In this document: piece after piece, positions 9,565 to 17,765 of the stretch
Layout of the letters: every line of letters starts with the position of its first letter
Position numbering within the stretch: position 1 is the first letter of the stretch
Assembly (NCBI GenBank): GCA_943787265.1
Contig: CALSLT010000015.1
Span: forward strand, 62,001 to 126,000
Length of the DNA stretch: 64,000 bases
Source: an uncultured Planctomycetaceae bacterium
GTDB taxonomy: Bacteria; Planctomycetota; Planctomycetia; Planctomycetales; Planctomycetaceae
Direction of reading: 5' to 3'
The notes under the pieces: model-generated
Databases searched by the model: none
What the model was told of the DNA's origin: nothing
What the model saw: only the letters and a program-made list of their open reading frames with translations
Program-made: the position numbers and the translations under genes

Positions 9565-11088
9565 ATGGGTGACCCACGCGGGTTCATGACCGTTGATCGG
9601 AAAACATACACCGAACGGGATCCGGCTGAACGTATCGGCGACTGGGACGAGTTCCACCTGGAACTGCCCGTCGCAGAACTACAGGGCCAGGGTTCTCGCT
9701 GCATGGATTGCGGAGTTCCGTTCTGCCATACCGGGGATCTGATCGCCAACATGGCTGCGGGTTGCCCGGTTCAGAACCTGATCCCCGAATGGAACGATCT
9801 CGTTTACCGCGGCCACTGGCGAGAAGCTCTCGATCGACTGCACAAGACAAACAACTTCCCCGAGTTCACCGGTCGAGTCTGCCCCGCTCCGTGTGAAGGT
9901 TCGTGCGTCCTGGGAATCCACGAGCCTCCTGTCACGATCAAGCAGATCGAACGAAACATCATCGACAAAGGCTTCGAAGAAGGCTGGGTCGAATCATCAG
10001 CTCCGGAAGTTCGTACCGGCAAGAAGGTCGCCGTCGTCGGCTCAGGACCTGCGGGGCTGGCGTGCGCCGCACAGCTCAACAAAGCTGGCCACCTCGTCAC
10101 CGTCTTTGAACGCGCCGACCGGATCGGCGGACTGCTCATGTACGGCATCCCAAACATGAAGCTCGAAAAAGAAAGAGTCGTCCAGCGCCGAGTCGACCTG
10201 CTTGCCAGCGACGGAGTCACCTTCAAGACGAGCACGGAAATCGGCAAGGACGTTTCCGCGAAGCAGTTGATGGACGACTTCGACGCCGTCGTTCTTTGCG
10301 TCGGAGCCACCAAACCAAACGACTTCTTCGCGAAGACACCAGGCCGAGACCTCAAGGGAATCCATTTCGCGATGGAGTTCCTGACAAAGAACACGAAGAG
10401 TCTGCTCGACTCGAAGCACGAAGACGGACAGTACATCAACGCAGCTGGCAAAGACGTCATCGTGATCGGTGGCGGCGACACCGGAACGGACTGCATCGGC
10501 ACCTCGCTCCGCCACGGCTGCAACTCGCTGGTTACTTTCGAAATCGTCCCACAATCACCAAACGAACGAGCGGCCAACAACCCGTGGCCGCAATGGCCGC
10601 GTATCATGCGAGTCGACTACGGCCACCAGGAAGCCGCTACGAAGTTCGACTACTCGCGAGTCAAAGGCAAAGCACTGCCTGGTGACCCGCGTGAATTCTC
10701 AATCCAAACGTCTGAATTCCTCGGCGACTCAGACGGTAACCTGACTGGTGTCAAAACCGTCCGAGTTGACTGGGGCAAGCCACAGGAAAACGGCCCCCCG
10801 TTCACCGTCGTCGAAGGCAGCGAACAGGAATGGCCGTGTGACCTGATCTTCATGGCTCTTGGCTTTAGCGGACCGGAACAGGTCATCGCCGAAGAACTCG
10901 GCCTGAGCACCGACGGCCGATCCAACTTCGCCGCTGAATACGGCGACTACGCCACCAACATCGAAGGCGTCTTCGCATCAGGCGACTGTCGCCGAGGCCA
11001 GAGCCTGGTCGTATGGGCGATCAACGAAGGCCGAGAAGCCGCCCGAGAATGCGACCGCTTCCTAATGGGCTCAACCAAGCTGCCATAA
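9565..11088 (+). CDS. gltD: Glutamate synthase, small (beta) subunit
   Basis: NADPH-oxidising partner of GltB, 507 residues. The N-terminal domain carries the cysteines for two 4Fe-4S clusters: Cys46, 49, 54 and 67 (SRCMDCGVPFCHTG, AAGCPVQN) and Cys106, 110 and 114 (RVCPAPCEGSC). The FAD-binding fold has VAVVGSGPAGLACAAQL and the NADPH fold DVIVIGGGDTGTDCIGT. Near the C-terminus VFASGDCRRGQSLVVWAI closes the FAD site. AGGAG sits just before the ATG at 9565. The gene is separated from gltB by a REP pair, so the two may be expressed at unequal levels; the pair can still be cotranscribed. Confidence 0.97.
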   Translation: MGDPRGFMTVDRKTYTERDPAERIGDWDEFHLELPVAELQGQGSRCMDCGVPFCHTGDLIANMAAGCPVQNLIPEWNDLVYRGHWREALDRLHKTNNFPEFTGRVCPAPCEGSCVLGIHEPPVTIKQIERNIIDKGFEEGWVESSAPEVRTGKKVAVVGSGPAGLACAAQLNKAGHLVTVFERADRIGGLLMYGIPNMKLEKERVVQRRVDLLASDGVTFKTSTEIGKDVSAKQLMDDFDAVVLCVGATKPNDFFAKTPGRDLKGIHFAMEFLTKNTKSLLDSKHEDGQYINAAGKDVIVIGGGDTGTDCIGTSLRHGCNSLVTFEIVPQSPNERAANNPWPQWPRIMRVDYGHQEAATKFDYSRVKGKALPGDPREFSIQTSEFLGDSDGNLTGVKTVRVDWGKPQENGPPFTVVEGSEQEWPCDLIFMALGFSGPEQVIAEELGLSTDGRSNFAAEYGDYATNIEGVFASGDCRRGQSLVVWAINEGREAARECDRFLMGSTKLP

Positions 11089-11103
11089 CCGAAGTGGAGA
11101 ACT

Positions 11104-11162
11104 GTAGGGTGGGCACCGCCCACCAGCCGTGATATTTCATTGGTAGGCAATGCCCACCCTAC
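11104..11162. repeat. REP pair (GTAGGGTGGGC family)
   Basis: Left copy GTAGGGTGGGCACCGCCCACC and an inverted right copy ending GCCCACCCTAC, head to head. It lies between the convergent gltD and formyltransferase genes. Both ends show the GTAG tetranucleotide. Confidence 0.8.
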
Positions 11163-11167
11163 GGAAG

Positions 11168-12184
11168 TCACGACTGCTCTGTGGTCTCATTTCCTTCAAG
11201 CCTGCTCAACCTTGTTTCGAGGTCGTCAACACGATCGCGGAGTCGCGCCACCTCGTCCTGCAAGACAAAACCGAGTTTGATTCCGACCTTCAGCACCGTC
11301 TCGGCGGAGCACGGCTCGGAGTCTTCAGGCAACTGCACCTGAGTCAGCCAAACCAGTCCGTCGCCCGTTTGGACCAGTGCACCTCGTTCGGCTTCCGTGT
11401 GCAACACTCGCCCCACGGCGCCGCGCCAGGGAAGGCGTTTCTCTTGCTCCGCTCGCCACACGATCAACTTGCGACCCTGATACCAGGTATACGCTCCCGG
11501 ATGGGGCGTCGACGCGGCACGGATCAGTGCGTGGATATCGTCACTCGATTGATGCCAGTCGAGCAGCCCGTCGTCGAGACTGCGGCGACCATTGTAAGTC
11601 GCCAGGACTTCATCCTGTGGCCTAGGATTCCAGACTCCCGACAGTAAATCCGGCAGCCAGCGATCTAACGCCTCCCCCGTCGCAGCGACGAGCTTCCTCT
11701 CAACGTCGGATGCGTAGTCGTCAGGAGTAACCTCAAACGTCTCCTGCACAAAGATCGGTCCGGAGTCCACACCTTCGTCGATCAGGAAGAAGGTCGCCGC
11801 TCCCGGTTGCCCACCAAGCGTCAACCACGCCAATGGAGCACGGCCGCGCCCTGCCGGCAGAAACGTCGGATGAAAACCCACGCAGCCGCGTTGCGGAATC
11901 GACATCATCTCGTCGCGGACAAGCTGTGAAAGCCCCACGACGAACATCAGGTCAGGCTGCCACTCTCGGACCTGTTCAACGATTTCCGCATCATTGATGT
12001 TGCGAAACGTCGCGCATGGAATGCCGTGAGGTTCAGCTAGTTCGTCGAGCGGCGAGAATGCAGTCACCGTGTGCGACGACTCATTACGCAGTTGCAACAC
12101 ACCGACTACGTCTGCACCGTGGCGAATCAGTGCGTCAAGAGTTTGATGAGTACTGACCGTCGCTCCCGCAACAACAATTCGCAT
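11168..12184 (-). CDS. Formyltransferase-family protein (Fmt/ArnA-like), non-canonical active site
   Basis: A 338-residue protein with an N-terminal formyltransferase fold: MRIVVAGATVSTHQTLDAL, then GFHPTFLPAGRGRAPLAW and FLIDEGVDSGPIF. A C-terminal Fmt-like barrel with GAYTWYQGRKLIVWRAE follows, and the protein ends in a coiled-coil tail (LRDRVDDLETRLSRLEG). Family members move a formyl group from 10-formyltetrahydrofolate to methionyl-tRNA or to amino sugars. In classical Fmt and ArnA the catalytic triad is Asn-x-His plus Asp. Here the His and Asp are present but the Asn position is Gly (VGFH). That points to a sugar or other amine substrate, or altered catalysis, rather than the housekeeping Fmt. 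It converges on gltD. Confidence 0.82.
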   Translation of the reverse strand: MRIVVAGATVSTHQTLDALIRHGADVVGVLQLRNESSHTVTAFSPLDELAEPHGIPCATFRNINDAEIVEQVREWQPDLMFVVGLSQLVRDEMMSIPQRGCVGFHPTFLPAGRGRAPLAWLTLGGQPGAATFFLIDEGVDSGPIFVQETFEVTPDDYASDVERKLVAATGEALDRWLPDLLSGVWNPRPQDEVLATYNGRRSLDDGLLDWHQSSDDIHALIRAASTPHPGAYTWYQGRKLIVWRAEQEKRLPWRGAVGRVLHTEAERGALVQTGDGLVWLTQVQLPEDSEPCSAETVLKVGIKLGFVLQDEVARLRDRVDDLETRLSRLEGNETTEQS

Positions 12185-12216
12185 GATGAGTCGATCTGTA
12201 AATCAGCATTAAACAA

Positions 12217-12316
12217 GTAGGCCGGATCAAGCGCAGCGCCGCTCCGGAAGTACCCGATTCTTCGCGAAATAATTTGCTGCCGGAACATCGTCGCTGCGTT
12301 TCTTGGTCCGGCCTAC
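12217..12316. repeat. REP pair (GTAGGCCGGA family)
   Basis: Outer arms GTAGGCCGGA (12217-12226) and TCCGGCCTAC (12307-12316) are perfect inverted copies. Inside, AAGCGCAGCG pairs with CGCTGCGTTT and GCTCCGG faces CCGGAAC. It lies between the formyltransferase start and the phosphohexomutase stop. Confidence 0.75.
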
Positions 12317-12326
12317 GAGGATTCGA

Positions 12327-13679
12327 TCAGGAAACCGCTGCTTTTACAGTCGCCACGGCGTCGGCGCAGAGTTTCGTCGCAACGTCAGAACCGGGGGCTT
12401 CCGCGATGATTCGAATGATTGGTTCTGTGTTGCTGGCTCGGACCTGGACCCAGCGATCGGACCAGTCGAGGCGTAATCCGTCGCCGGTTGTTGCTTCCGC
12501 GTCCGAGTAGGCAGTTTGCAGAGCTTCGCAGGCGGCTCCGACTCGGTCAGCCGGGCAGGTGATCTTGTCTTTGATGATCGAGTAACTCGGGAGGGCGTCT
12601 GCCCACTCGGCAAGTGTTCGACTTCCGCCGGCCAAGCCGTCAAGGACGTAGGCCATCGAAACGAAACTGTCTCGAACGTAGCCGACTTTCGGCTCGATCA
12701 CTCCGCCGTTGCCTTCTCCACCAAGGATCGCGTTCTTCTCTTTCATCATCGCCGTGACGTTTGCTTCGCCGACGGCCGAGCGGTGGAAAGTCGAGTTGTG
12801 GTTCGACGCGATGTCCGCGTTGATGCGGCTGGTCGAGCCGTTGACGACGAACTCGCCTGGAGTGCGAGCCAGGACGTGGTCGGCAGCCAGTGCCAGTGTC
12901 AGTTCTTCGCCGATGTATCGACCGTTGTTGTCGACGATGGCCAGGCGATCGGCATCAGGATCCTGAGCGAAACCAGCGTCCGCGCCGGCTTCGCGAACAG
13001 CATCGCAAAGGCCCCCGAGATTCGCTTCAGTCGGTTCGGGAATGTGTTCGAACTGGCCATCGGCTGTGTCGCCTAAGACGACGACTTCGCAGCCGAGTTC
13101 TTCTCGCAGCAACCTCGGAGTCGACACGGCACCGGAGCCGTGGTTGCAGTCCAGCACGACTTTGAACTTTCGAGCTTTGATCGCGTCGGCGTTGACCAAT
13201 TTCAGAACGCGTTCGATGTGCGGAGCGGCGGGGTCTTCGCAGGTCTCGACTTCACCCAGCCGATCCCACGAGACGTAGTTGAATTCCTGAGATTCAATCA
13301 GCCCGATCAGTTTCTCGCCGAGTTCCCGATTGAAGACTGAACCGTCCGACGAGAACGGCTTGAGACCGTTCCACTGAACGGGGTTATGGCTGGCCGTGAT
13401 CTGCAAACCGCCGGCCGCTTTGAGATGCGTGACCAGAACTCCGCAAGTCGGTGTGGTCGCGATTCCCGCGTCCACCACTTTGCAGCCCGTCGCCGTCAAC
13501 GCCGCAATCACCGCATGCTTAACCATCGGCCCGGTCGAGCGTCCGTCACGGCTGACAACCACCGTCCCGCCGTCGAACATCGTCCCCAGCGCCGACGCAA
13601 ACCGAACAAGATATTGAGGATCAAGCCCGTCCCCAATCACCCCGCGCAAGCCCGAAATACTAAGAATCCGTTCCGCCAT
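12327..13679 (-). CDS. glmM: Phosphohexomutase, probably phosphoglucosamine mutase
   Basis: An alpha-D-phosphohexomutase of 450 residues, typical for GlmM, which converts glucosamine-6-phosphate to glucosamine-1-phosphate for UDP-GlcNAc synthesis. It starts MAERILSISGLRGVIGDGL. The phosphoserine loop is ITASHNP with Ser97, the metal loop is DPDADRLAI, the sugar-binding loop is GGEGNGGVI, and the C-terminal phosphate-binding loop is SNTEPIIRII. The specificity call is not certain: the sugar loop of GlmM is usually GGEQSGH and the one here differs, so phosphomannomutase/phosphoglucomutase activity is possible. Cytoplasmic, and probably monocistronic, with REP elements on both sides. Confidence 0.85.
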   Translation of the reverse strand: MAERILSISGLRGVIGDGLDPQYLVRFASALGTMFDGGTVVVSRDGRSTGPMVKHAVIAALTATGCKVVDAGIATTPTCGVLVTHLKAAGGLQITASHNPVQWNGLKPFSSDGSVFNRELGEKLIGLIESQEFNYVSWDRLGEVETCEDPAAPHIERVLKLVNADAIKARKFKVVLDCNHGSGAVSTPRLLREELGCEVVVLGDTADGQFEHIPEPTEANLGGLCDAVREAGADAGFAQDPDADRLAIVDNNGRYIGEELTLALAADHVLARTPGEFVVNGSTSRINADIASNHNSTFHRSAVGEANVTAMMKEKNAILGGEGNGGVIEPKVGYVRDSFVSMAYVLDGLAGGSRTLAEWADALPSYSIIKDKITCPADRVGAACEALQTAYSDAEATTGDGLRLDWSDRWVQVRASNTEPIIRIIAEAPGSDVATKLCADAVATVKAAVS

Positions 13680-13716
13680 TCCATACGCTCCTTCTGATCC
13701 ATCAAAACAACGCGCG

Positions 13717-13792
13717 GAGCGTAAATCACACGCCGTTTGCTGTCCATGTGCCGTCCCAGTCAGCCGACAGCCCAGTGGCAGAATTTACGCTC
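13717..13792. repeat. Inverted repeat GAGCGTAAAT / ATTTACGCTC
   Basis: Two perfect 10-base arms, GAGCGTAAAT at 13717-13726 and ATTTACGCTC at 13783-13792, are separated by 56 bases upstream of the phosphohexomutase start. It looks like another dispersed paired palindrome, but it also lies where that gene's promoter should be. Confidence 0.55.
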
Positions 13793-13853
13793 TGTTTCCA
13801 ACGTGACAGAACCAGTGTTTCAACAGCAAGATGAAACAAAACAGGTCGCCGCC

Positions 13854-14342
13854 TTACTTGTAACCCAGATTCCGAAGCGTCTCACCCCAGTAAGGATGCT
13901 CAAGTTTTTCTTCGATCCACTCGTCAATCGAATGCGGCTTTGGTCTGGCGCATGCAATCGTGTTGATAATTGCCCACCGTAAACCTTCATCATAAGTATT
14001 GTTAAAACAGTCCACGATCGGTCTTCCATCAAATCCGCCATCTGAATACAGGAGTGCGCGGATAATTGATTCCTGAACCCGTTCGTATTGCAGTTCGGGC
14101 AGCAACGTGAGCATTGTCTCTATCACAGTCGGTGACAACGGCGCATAACGAGGAAGGAATTCTTCGAAGTCTTTCCCTTTAAGTCCCAGCTCGTGCAACC
14201 GTCGGTCGACAATCGCGACTTCTTTGTCAATTCTGGCAAATCGTTCGCGCGTTCGTTCTTCGCTTTCGGACTTCATCTTTTTCAGCATCTCGCGACGCTC
14301 TTCCTTCGTCATCGATTTTCGTTTCATCTGATTATGCCCCAT
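13854..14342 (-). CDS. Small helical protein of unknown function
   Basis: A 162-residue soluble protein. Residues 6-50 are strongly charged and predicted helical (MTKEERREMLKKMKSE, then RFARIDKEVAIVDRRLHELG). The rest resembles short helical repeats (LSPTVIETMLTLLPEL, VQESIIRALLYSD, GLRWAIINTIACARP), as in HEAT-like immunity or adaptor proteins; this is a loose impression. The ATG at 14342 overlaps the stop of the upstream small ORF by 11 bases; an alternative start is 14327. No function recognised. Confidence 0.6.
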   Translation of the reverse strand: MGHNQMKRKSMTKEERREMLKKMKSESEERTRERFARIDKEVAIVDRRLHELGLKGKDFEEFLPRYAPLSPTVIETMLTLLPELQYERVQESIIRALLYSDGGFDGRPIVDCFNNTYDEGLRWAIINTIACARPKPHSIDEWIEEKLEHPYWGETLRNLGYK

Positions 14343-14613
14343 TCAACCAGACGAGTTTTTGCGCAGGTTCGCCAGAGCCAACGATTCGTCTTTTTGACTG
14401 GAAGTCAACAATGCTGAATTCGAGGGTGGCCTCGAATGATTCTTTCGGGGTGGCGAAGCCGCAAACGGCGTACTCTCCGGACTGCCTGTACCGACACGCT
14501 CTTATCATACCGCACTCCAGATGGCGAGTAATCGGGACCAACCATTGAATGCTTACAGCCACTTGGGACAAGTAGCCTTGCTGAGTCGATAAATTAGAAA
14601 TTGGAAACGGCAT
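14332..14613 (-). CDS. Possible small protein or gene remnant
   Basis: An open frame of 93 residues, or 58 from an internal ATG at 14508. It overlaps the tail of the upstream membrane-protein frame at 14553-14613. The second half (YAVCGFATPKESFEATLEFSIVDFQSK) looks like genuine protein. The first half is less convincing. It may be the C-terminal piece of a decayed gene or a small protein translationally coupled to the next one, whose ATG lies inside its last codons. Confidence 0.35.
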   Translation of the reverse strand: MPFPISNLSTQQGYLSQVAVSIQWLVPITRHLECGMIRACRYRQSGEYAVCGFATPKESFEATLEFSIVDFQSKRRIVGSGEPAQKLVWLNGA

Positions 14614-15350
14614 CTCCCTGCTCTCGCAGCTGGTTGAGATTGCAGACGGTGAAGCAGACTGACGACGTTGGCAAGCTTGTCAGGCAGGAGACGGGAGTCA
14701 ATCAGGAATTCGCTGCAGGTCAGGTCGGCGAGTTCTTCTTCTGAGTAATACTCGCGGTCCTCGGAGGTAATGTCGCTGGGCTCGTCGCCCGTGCGGGCGT
14801 GAATGAGGTTTCGGACGGAGATCATCTCCATGCTCACGGATCGGCCGCACAGGATTCTGAGAGCTGGTCGGCGTCGAGTGCTTCTCTCGGTCCTTCCGCC
14901 GATCCGGGTTTTCGAGGCTGCCGTTTGAGAGACAACCGTCCCGCCGACGTGCCGCTCAACGACGCGTTCGATTTCGCCGGCTTCGACTCGCTCGACCAGT
15001 GACCACGGGATGTGTTGCTCTTCCCCGTAGCGGATGACCGGCTCCATCTGGTTGGTTTCGCTGTTCCAGTCTGAACGATCTCCGGCAGCAGAAATCGTCG
15101 CGCCGGTCGCGTCAACGGCCAGTAAGGTCCGAGGCCTCAGGATGGCTCGCGTGGCCGGATAGACGATGCTCAGCCCGATCGCCAGGAGGATCAGAAACAC
15201 AATCCACGATTCGCTGGCTTCGGCGGTCGCTCCGGGAATGCTGTGCACGAATCGCAAATCAATCGCCAGATAGAGCAGCCCGATCCCGACCGGTAACCAG
15301 GTGATGGCTGACCACCGACTCGTACGAATGGTGAAGCCCGCGTCAGTCAC
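14553..15350 (-). CDS. Membrane protein of unknown function
   Basis: A 265-residue protein with two N-terminal membrane helices (ITWLPVGIGLLYLAIDL and WIVFLILLAIGLSIVYPA) followed by a cytoplasmic region. That region resembles PH-like or DUF-type small domains (GEEQHIPWSLVERVEAGEI). A GTG at 15350 is my preferred start because AAGGGGAG precedes it by seven bases and it overlaps the stop of the VOC gene, implying translational coupling; an upstream ATG at 15368 lies inside that gene. The last 25 residues are basic and Cys-containing and may not be conserved. Function unknown. Confidence 0.65.
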   Translation of the reverse strand: MTDAGFTIRTSRWSAITWLPVGIGLLYLAIDLRFVHSIPGATAEASESWIVFLILLAIGLSIVYPATRAILRPRTLLAVDATGATISAAGDRSDWNSETNQMEPVIRYGEEQHIPWSLVERVEAGEIERVVERHVGGTVVSQTAASKTRIGGRTERSTRRRPALRILCGRSVSMEMISVRNLIHARTGDEPSDITSEDREYYSEEELADLTCSEFLIDSRLLPDKLANVVSLLHRLQSQPAARAGRCRFQFLIYRLSKATCPKWL

Positions 15351-15732
15351 TCTGCGTCTCCCCTTCAATCAGCCCTCGACCGAACTCAAGTCGGTGCCCA
15401 TCGGGATCGTTGAATTCGAAGCTGCGAAGACCGATCTCTGGTTGAGAAACAGGTGGGTCGCAACTTAATCCATTCTTCTTGAATTCTTCGTAGACAGCAT
15501 CAACATCCGGGACAGCTACAAACAGGGAAGCCTCTTCAATGTCACCCGCACCGTGCTCACTGAGATGAGCGATTAGCGGCCCACGACTGACGCTGGCGTA
15601 AGCCGGAAAGTCTTCCTCAAACCGGTGAACCCAGTCTTTGCTGAACCCAAACACGTTGCAGTAAAAATCGATACTCGCTTCAGCGTCTTTGACTCGCAGA
15701 ATCGGCGTAAAACCAGTCCAGCCTTCTGTCAT
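15343..15732 (-). CDS. VOC (glyoxalase/bleomycin-resistance) family protein
   Basis: A 129-residue vicinal-oxygen-chelate protein with two beta-alpha-beta-beta-beta modules. The first is TPILRVKDAEASIDFYCNVFG and the second ends FEFNDPDGHRLEFGRG. The segment LIAHLSEHG is common in bleomycin-resistance-type and uncharacterised VOC proteins. Members are dimeric and may be metal enzymes, antibiotic-binding proteins or dioxygenases; the first metal ligand of glyoxalase I is not evident, so simple glyoxalase activity is unlikely. It is the first gene of a pair with the membrane protein downstream. Confidence 0.85.
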   Translation of the reverse strand: MTEGWTGFTPILRVKDAEASIDFYCNVFGFSKDWVHRFEEDFPAYASVSRGPLIAHLSEHGAGDIEEASLFVAVPDVDAVYEEFKKNGLSCDPPVSQPEIGLRSFEFNDPDGHRLEFGRGLIEGETQSD

Positions 15733-15793
15733 GTCGGCGCTCCGTCGGTGTCAGGTAGTGTCTCGCTGAAGTCTATTCTCCACAGTCGATCAA

Positions 15794-15816
15794 CGCTGGG
15801 TCGCGTCCCAGCCTAC
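15794..15816. repeat. Single REP unit (GTAGGCTGGGACG family)
   Basis: On the minus strand a single hairpin reads GTAGGCTGGGACGCGACCCAGC, with stem GCTGGG/CCCAGC and a GTAG head. It lies downstream of the UbiD stop, between it and the VOC gene. Confidence 0.5.
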
Positions 15817-17654
15817 AGAATTCCGTGCAGTGGGCCGCCCGAAGCAGCGAGCTGATCGACGCGGCGAGTGACTTCCGGATCTTCGATCAGCGGCGGAGCG
15901 TGGTGGGGTTTGATTCTGGCGTCGATGACCAAAGAGCCTCGGCAGCCCCAGTGTTGCTGCTCGGTGAATGAGCCGATGCCGTGGATGTCGCTCGCCGGGT
16001 TGGACCTTGTGAAGACGACCCAGAGGAAATTCTTCAATTGTCGTGCGGTGAATTCGCTGTCGTCGACAATGACGATCAACGGGAACGTGCTAAGAGGCGA
16101 TTGCTCCGAGAAGTGCTCGCAGAACTGGTCGCAGCTTGCGTCGACGCCGTCAGCAGCCGCCTGAAACTTCGGACCTTCAACGGATAGCACGCCGGCCAAG
16201 CAGACTCTTGGATTGCGGAAGCCGCCAGGCAACGAGACACCCGCTGGGATCTCGGTGGGCAATTCCCGGCGAGCTGGGCCGGCAGCGGCAATGACGACTT
16301 TCGAGCCTTGATTGACTCCGATTCCGCTGTAGTCGAGTGTGTCCATCGTCGTACGCGTCTGAAAATGGAGATCGCGTTGCCAGTCGACTCGTTCCAGCAG
16401 ATGTCGGAGGAAAGCGTCGATGTCTTCGATGTCGAGCGACGGCTGATCTTCGCCTGCCACTATCACCAAATACTTGGCCAGGGATAACTGCCCCTGGCCG
16501 AGGATCGCGTTGGCCTGAGTCAGGATTTCCTGAGGTCGCCGCTGACCGTCATATGGCGTGTAACGTTCGCTGCCAATCGCCAGTAGAAGCGGATGCACTC
16601 CCGCCGCGTCGACTGCATGAACGGCTTTGACGCCGGGAAGTACGGTCGGAATGATCGGCCCGGTGATCTCGTGAATGATGTCTCCGAAGCCCGTGTCTTC
16701 CTGAGGCGGGCGACCGACGACGGTGAATGGCCAGATGGCGTCTCGACGGTGGTAAACCTTCTCGACATTCAGCACGGGGAAGTCGTGAGCGAGGCTGTAA
16801 TATCCAAGATGGTCTCCAAACGGACCTTCCGGGAGCAGTTTGTTTGGATCGACCGTGCCGGTAATGCAGAAGTCGGACTCGGCGTAGATTGATGGCCGGC
16901 CTGACTGCCTGACCATTTTCACACGGCGATTCTGCAATGCTCCGGCGAAAGTCAGTTCGGACATCCCTTCTGGCAACGGCATCACCGCCGCCAGAGTCAT
17001 GGCCGGAGAGCCGCCGACGAAAATGTTGACGCGAAACGGCTCGCCCTTTTCGATCGCCTTGGCATGATGGACACCGATGCTGCGGTGAATCTGGTAGTGC
17101 AAACCGATCTGCTGATTCATCGCGTAGTCATTGCCGGAAAGCTGAACGCGGTACATCCCCAGATTCGAATTCATCACGCCGGGACGATCGACGTCTTCGG
17201 TGTAAACCTGAGGCAGCGTGATGAACGCTCCGCCGTCGTCCGGCCAGCTCTTCAGTTGCGGAAGCTGATCGATCGTCGTGTCGCATTCCAGTATCGATCC
17301 GCTTCGCGAACTGCGGGGCAGCATGTGCAGAGCAGTGAACGGCGTTCCGAGATATCGCCACGGTCGTTTCGCACTGCCGGGAGGATCGACCTTCAGCTCG
17401 ACGAGTCGACGGACGGCTTCCAGCGTGTCTCGAAACATGAAGTGAACACGCTCAGTCGTTCCGAACAGGTTGCTGACCATCGGAAAACGACAGCCCTTCA
17501 CATTGGCAAAGTAGAGCGCCGGACCGCCTGCTTCGTAAACTCGCCGCTGAATCTCTGCGGCCTCGAGGTGCGCGTCGATCTCCGACTCGATCCGCACCAG
17601 ATGCCCGGCCCGTTCGAGATCAGTCACACAGTCCCGCAGATTTCGATACCCCAT
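15813..17654 (-). CDS. UbiD-family (prenylated-FMN) decarboxylase
   Basis: A 613-residue UbiD-family enzyme. These use prenylated FMN made by UbiX to add or remove carboxyl groups on aromatic or alpha,beta-unsaturated acids, for instance in ubiquinone or menaquinone synthesis. The ATG at 17654 (MGYRNLRDCVTDLERAGHL) matches the family N-terminus; a longer frame to 17813 adds an unrelated segment. Visible blocks are NLFGTTERVHFMF, FVGGSPAMTLAAVMPLPEG, PEGPFGDHLGYYS and LPGVKAVHAVDAAG. It is longer than E. coli UbiD (about 500 residues), with an extended C-terminus. No ubiX lies in the window. A divergent kinase gene starts 112 bases away. Confidence 0.92.
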   Translation of the reverse strand: MGYRNLRDCVTDLERAGHLVRIESEIDAHLEAAEIQRRVYEAGGPALYFANVKGCRFPMVSNLFGTTERVHFMFRDTLEAVRRLVELKVDPPGSAKRPWRYLGTPFTALHMLPRSSRSGSILECDTTIDQLPQLKSWPDDGGAFITLPQVYTEDVDRPGVMNSNLGMYRVQLSGNDYAMNQQIGLHYQIHRSIGVHHAKAIEKGEPFRVNIFVGGSPAMTLAAVMPLPEGMSELTFAGALQNRRVKMVRQSGRPSIYAESDFCITGTVDPNKLLPEGPFGDHLGYYSLAHDFPVLNVEKVYHRRDAIWPFTVVGRPPQEDTGFGDIIHEITGPIIPTVLPGVKAVHAVDAAGVHPLLLAIGSERYTPYDGQRRPQEILTQANAILGQGQLSLAKYLVIVAGEDQPSLDIEDIDAFLRHLLERVDWQRDLHFQTRTTMDTLDYSGIGVNQGSKVVIAAAGPARRELPTEIPAGVSLPGGFRNPRVCLAGVLSVEGPKFQAAADGVDASCDQFCEHFSEQSPLSTFPLIVIVDDSEFTARQLKNFLWVVFTRSNPASDIHGIGSFTEQQHWGCRGSLVIDARIKPHHAPPLIEDPEVTRRVDQLAASGGPLHGIL

Positions 17655-17765
17655 CAGCCTCACCAGAGAACAGAGAACCCAGGAAACGACCACGTCTGCG
17701 ACGCAGGCAGGTCGTTGATCGGTTTTGTAGACGGAACTCAGCTCTGAGACAAAGCCGAGGCACGC

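Noticed and set aside
8617..9657. Minus-strand open frame of 346 residues across gltB/gltD
   Set aside because: Antisense to gltB and gltD; extends over the REP pair and shows no protein character.
17064..17747. Plus-strand open frame of 227 residues opposite ubiD
   Set aside because: Antisense to the UbiD gene, with no coding features.
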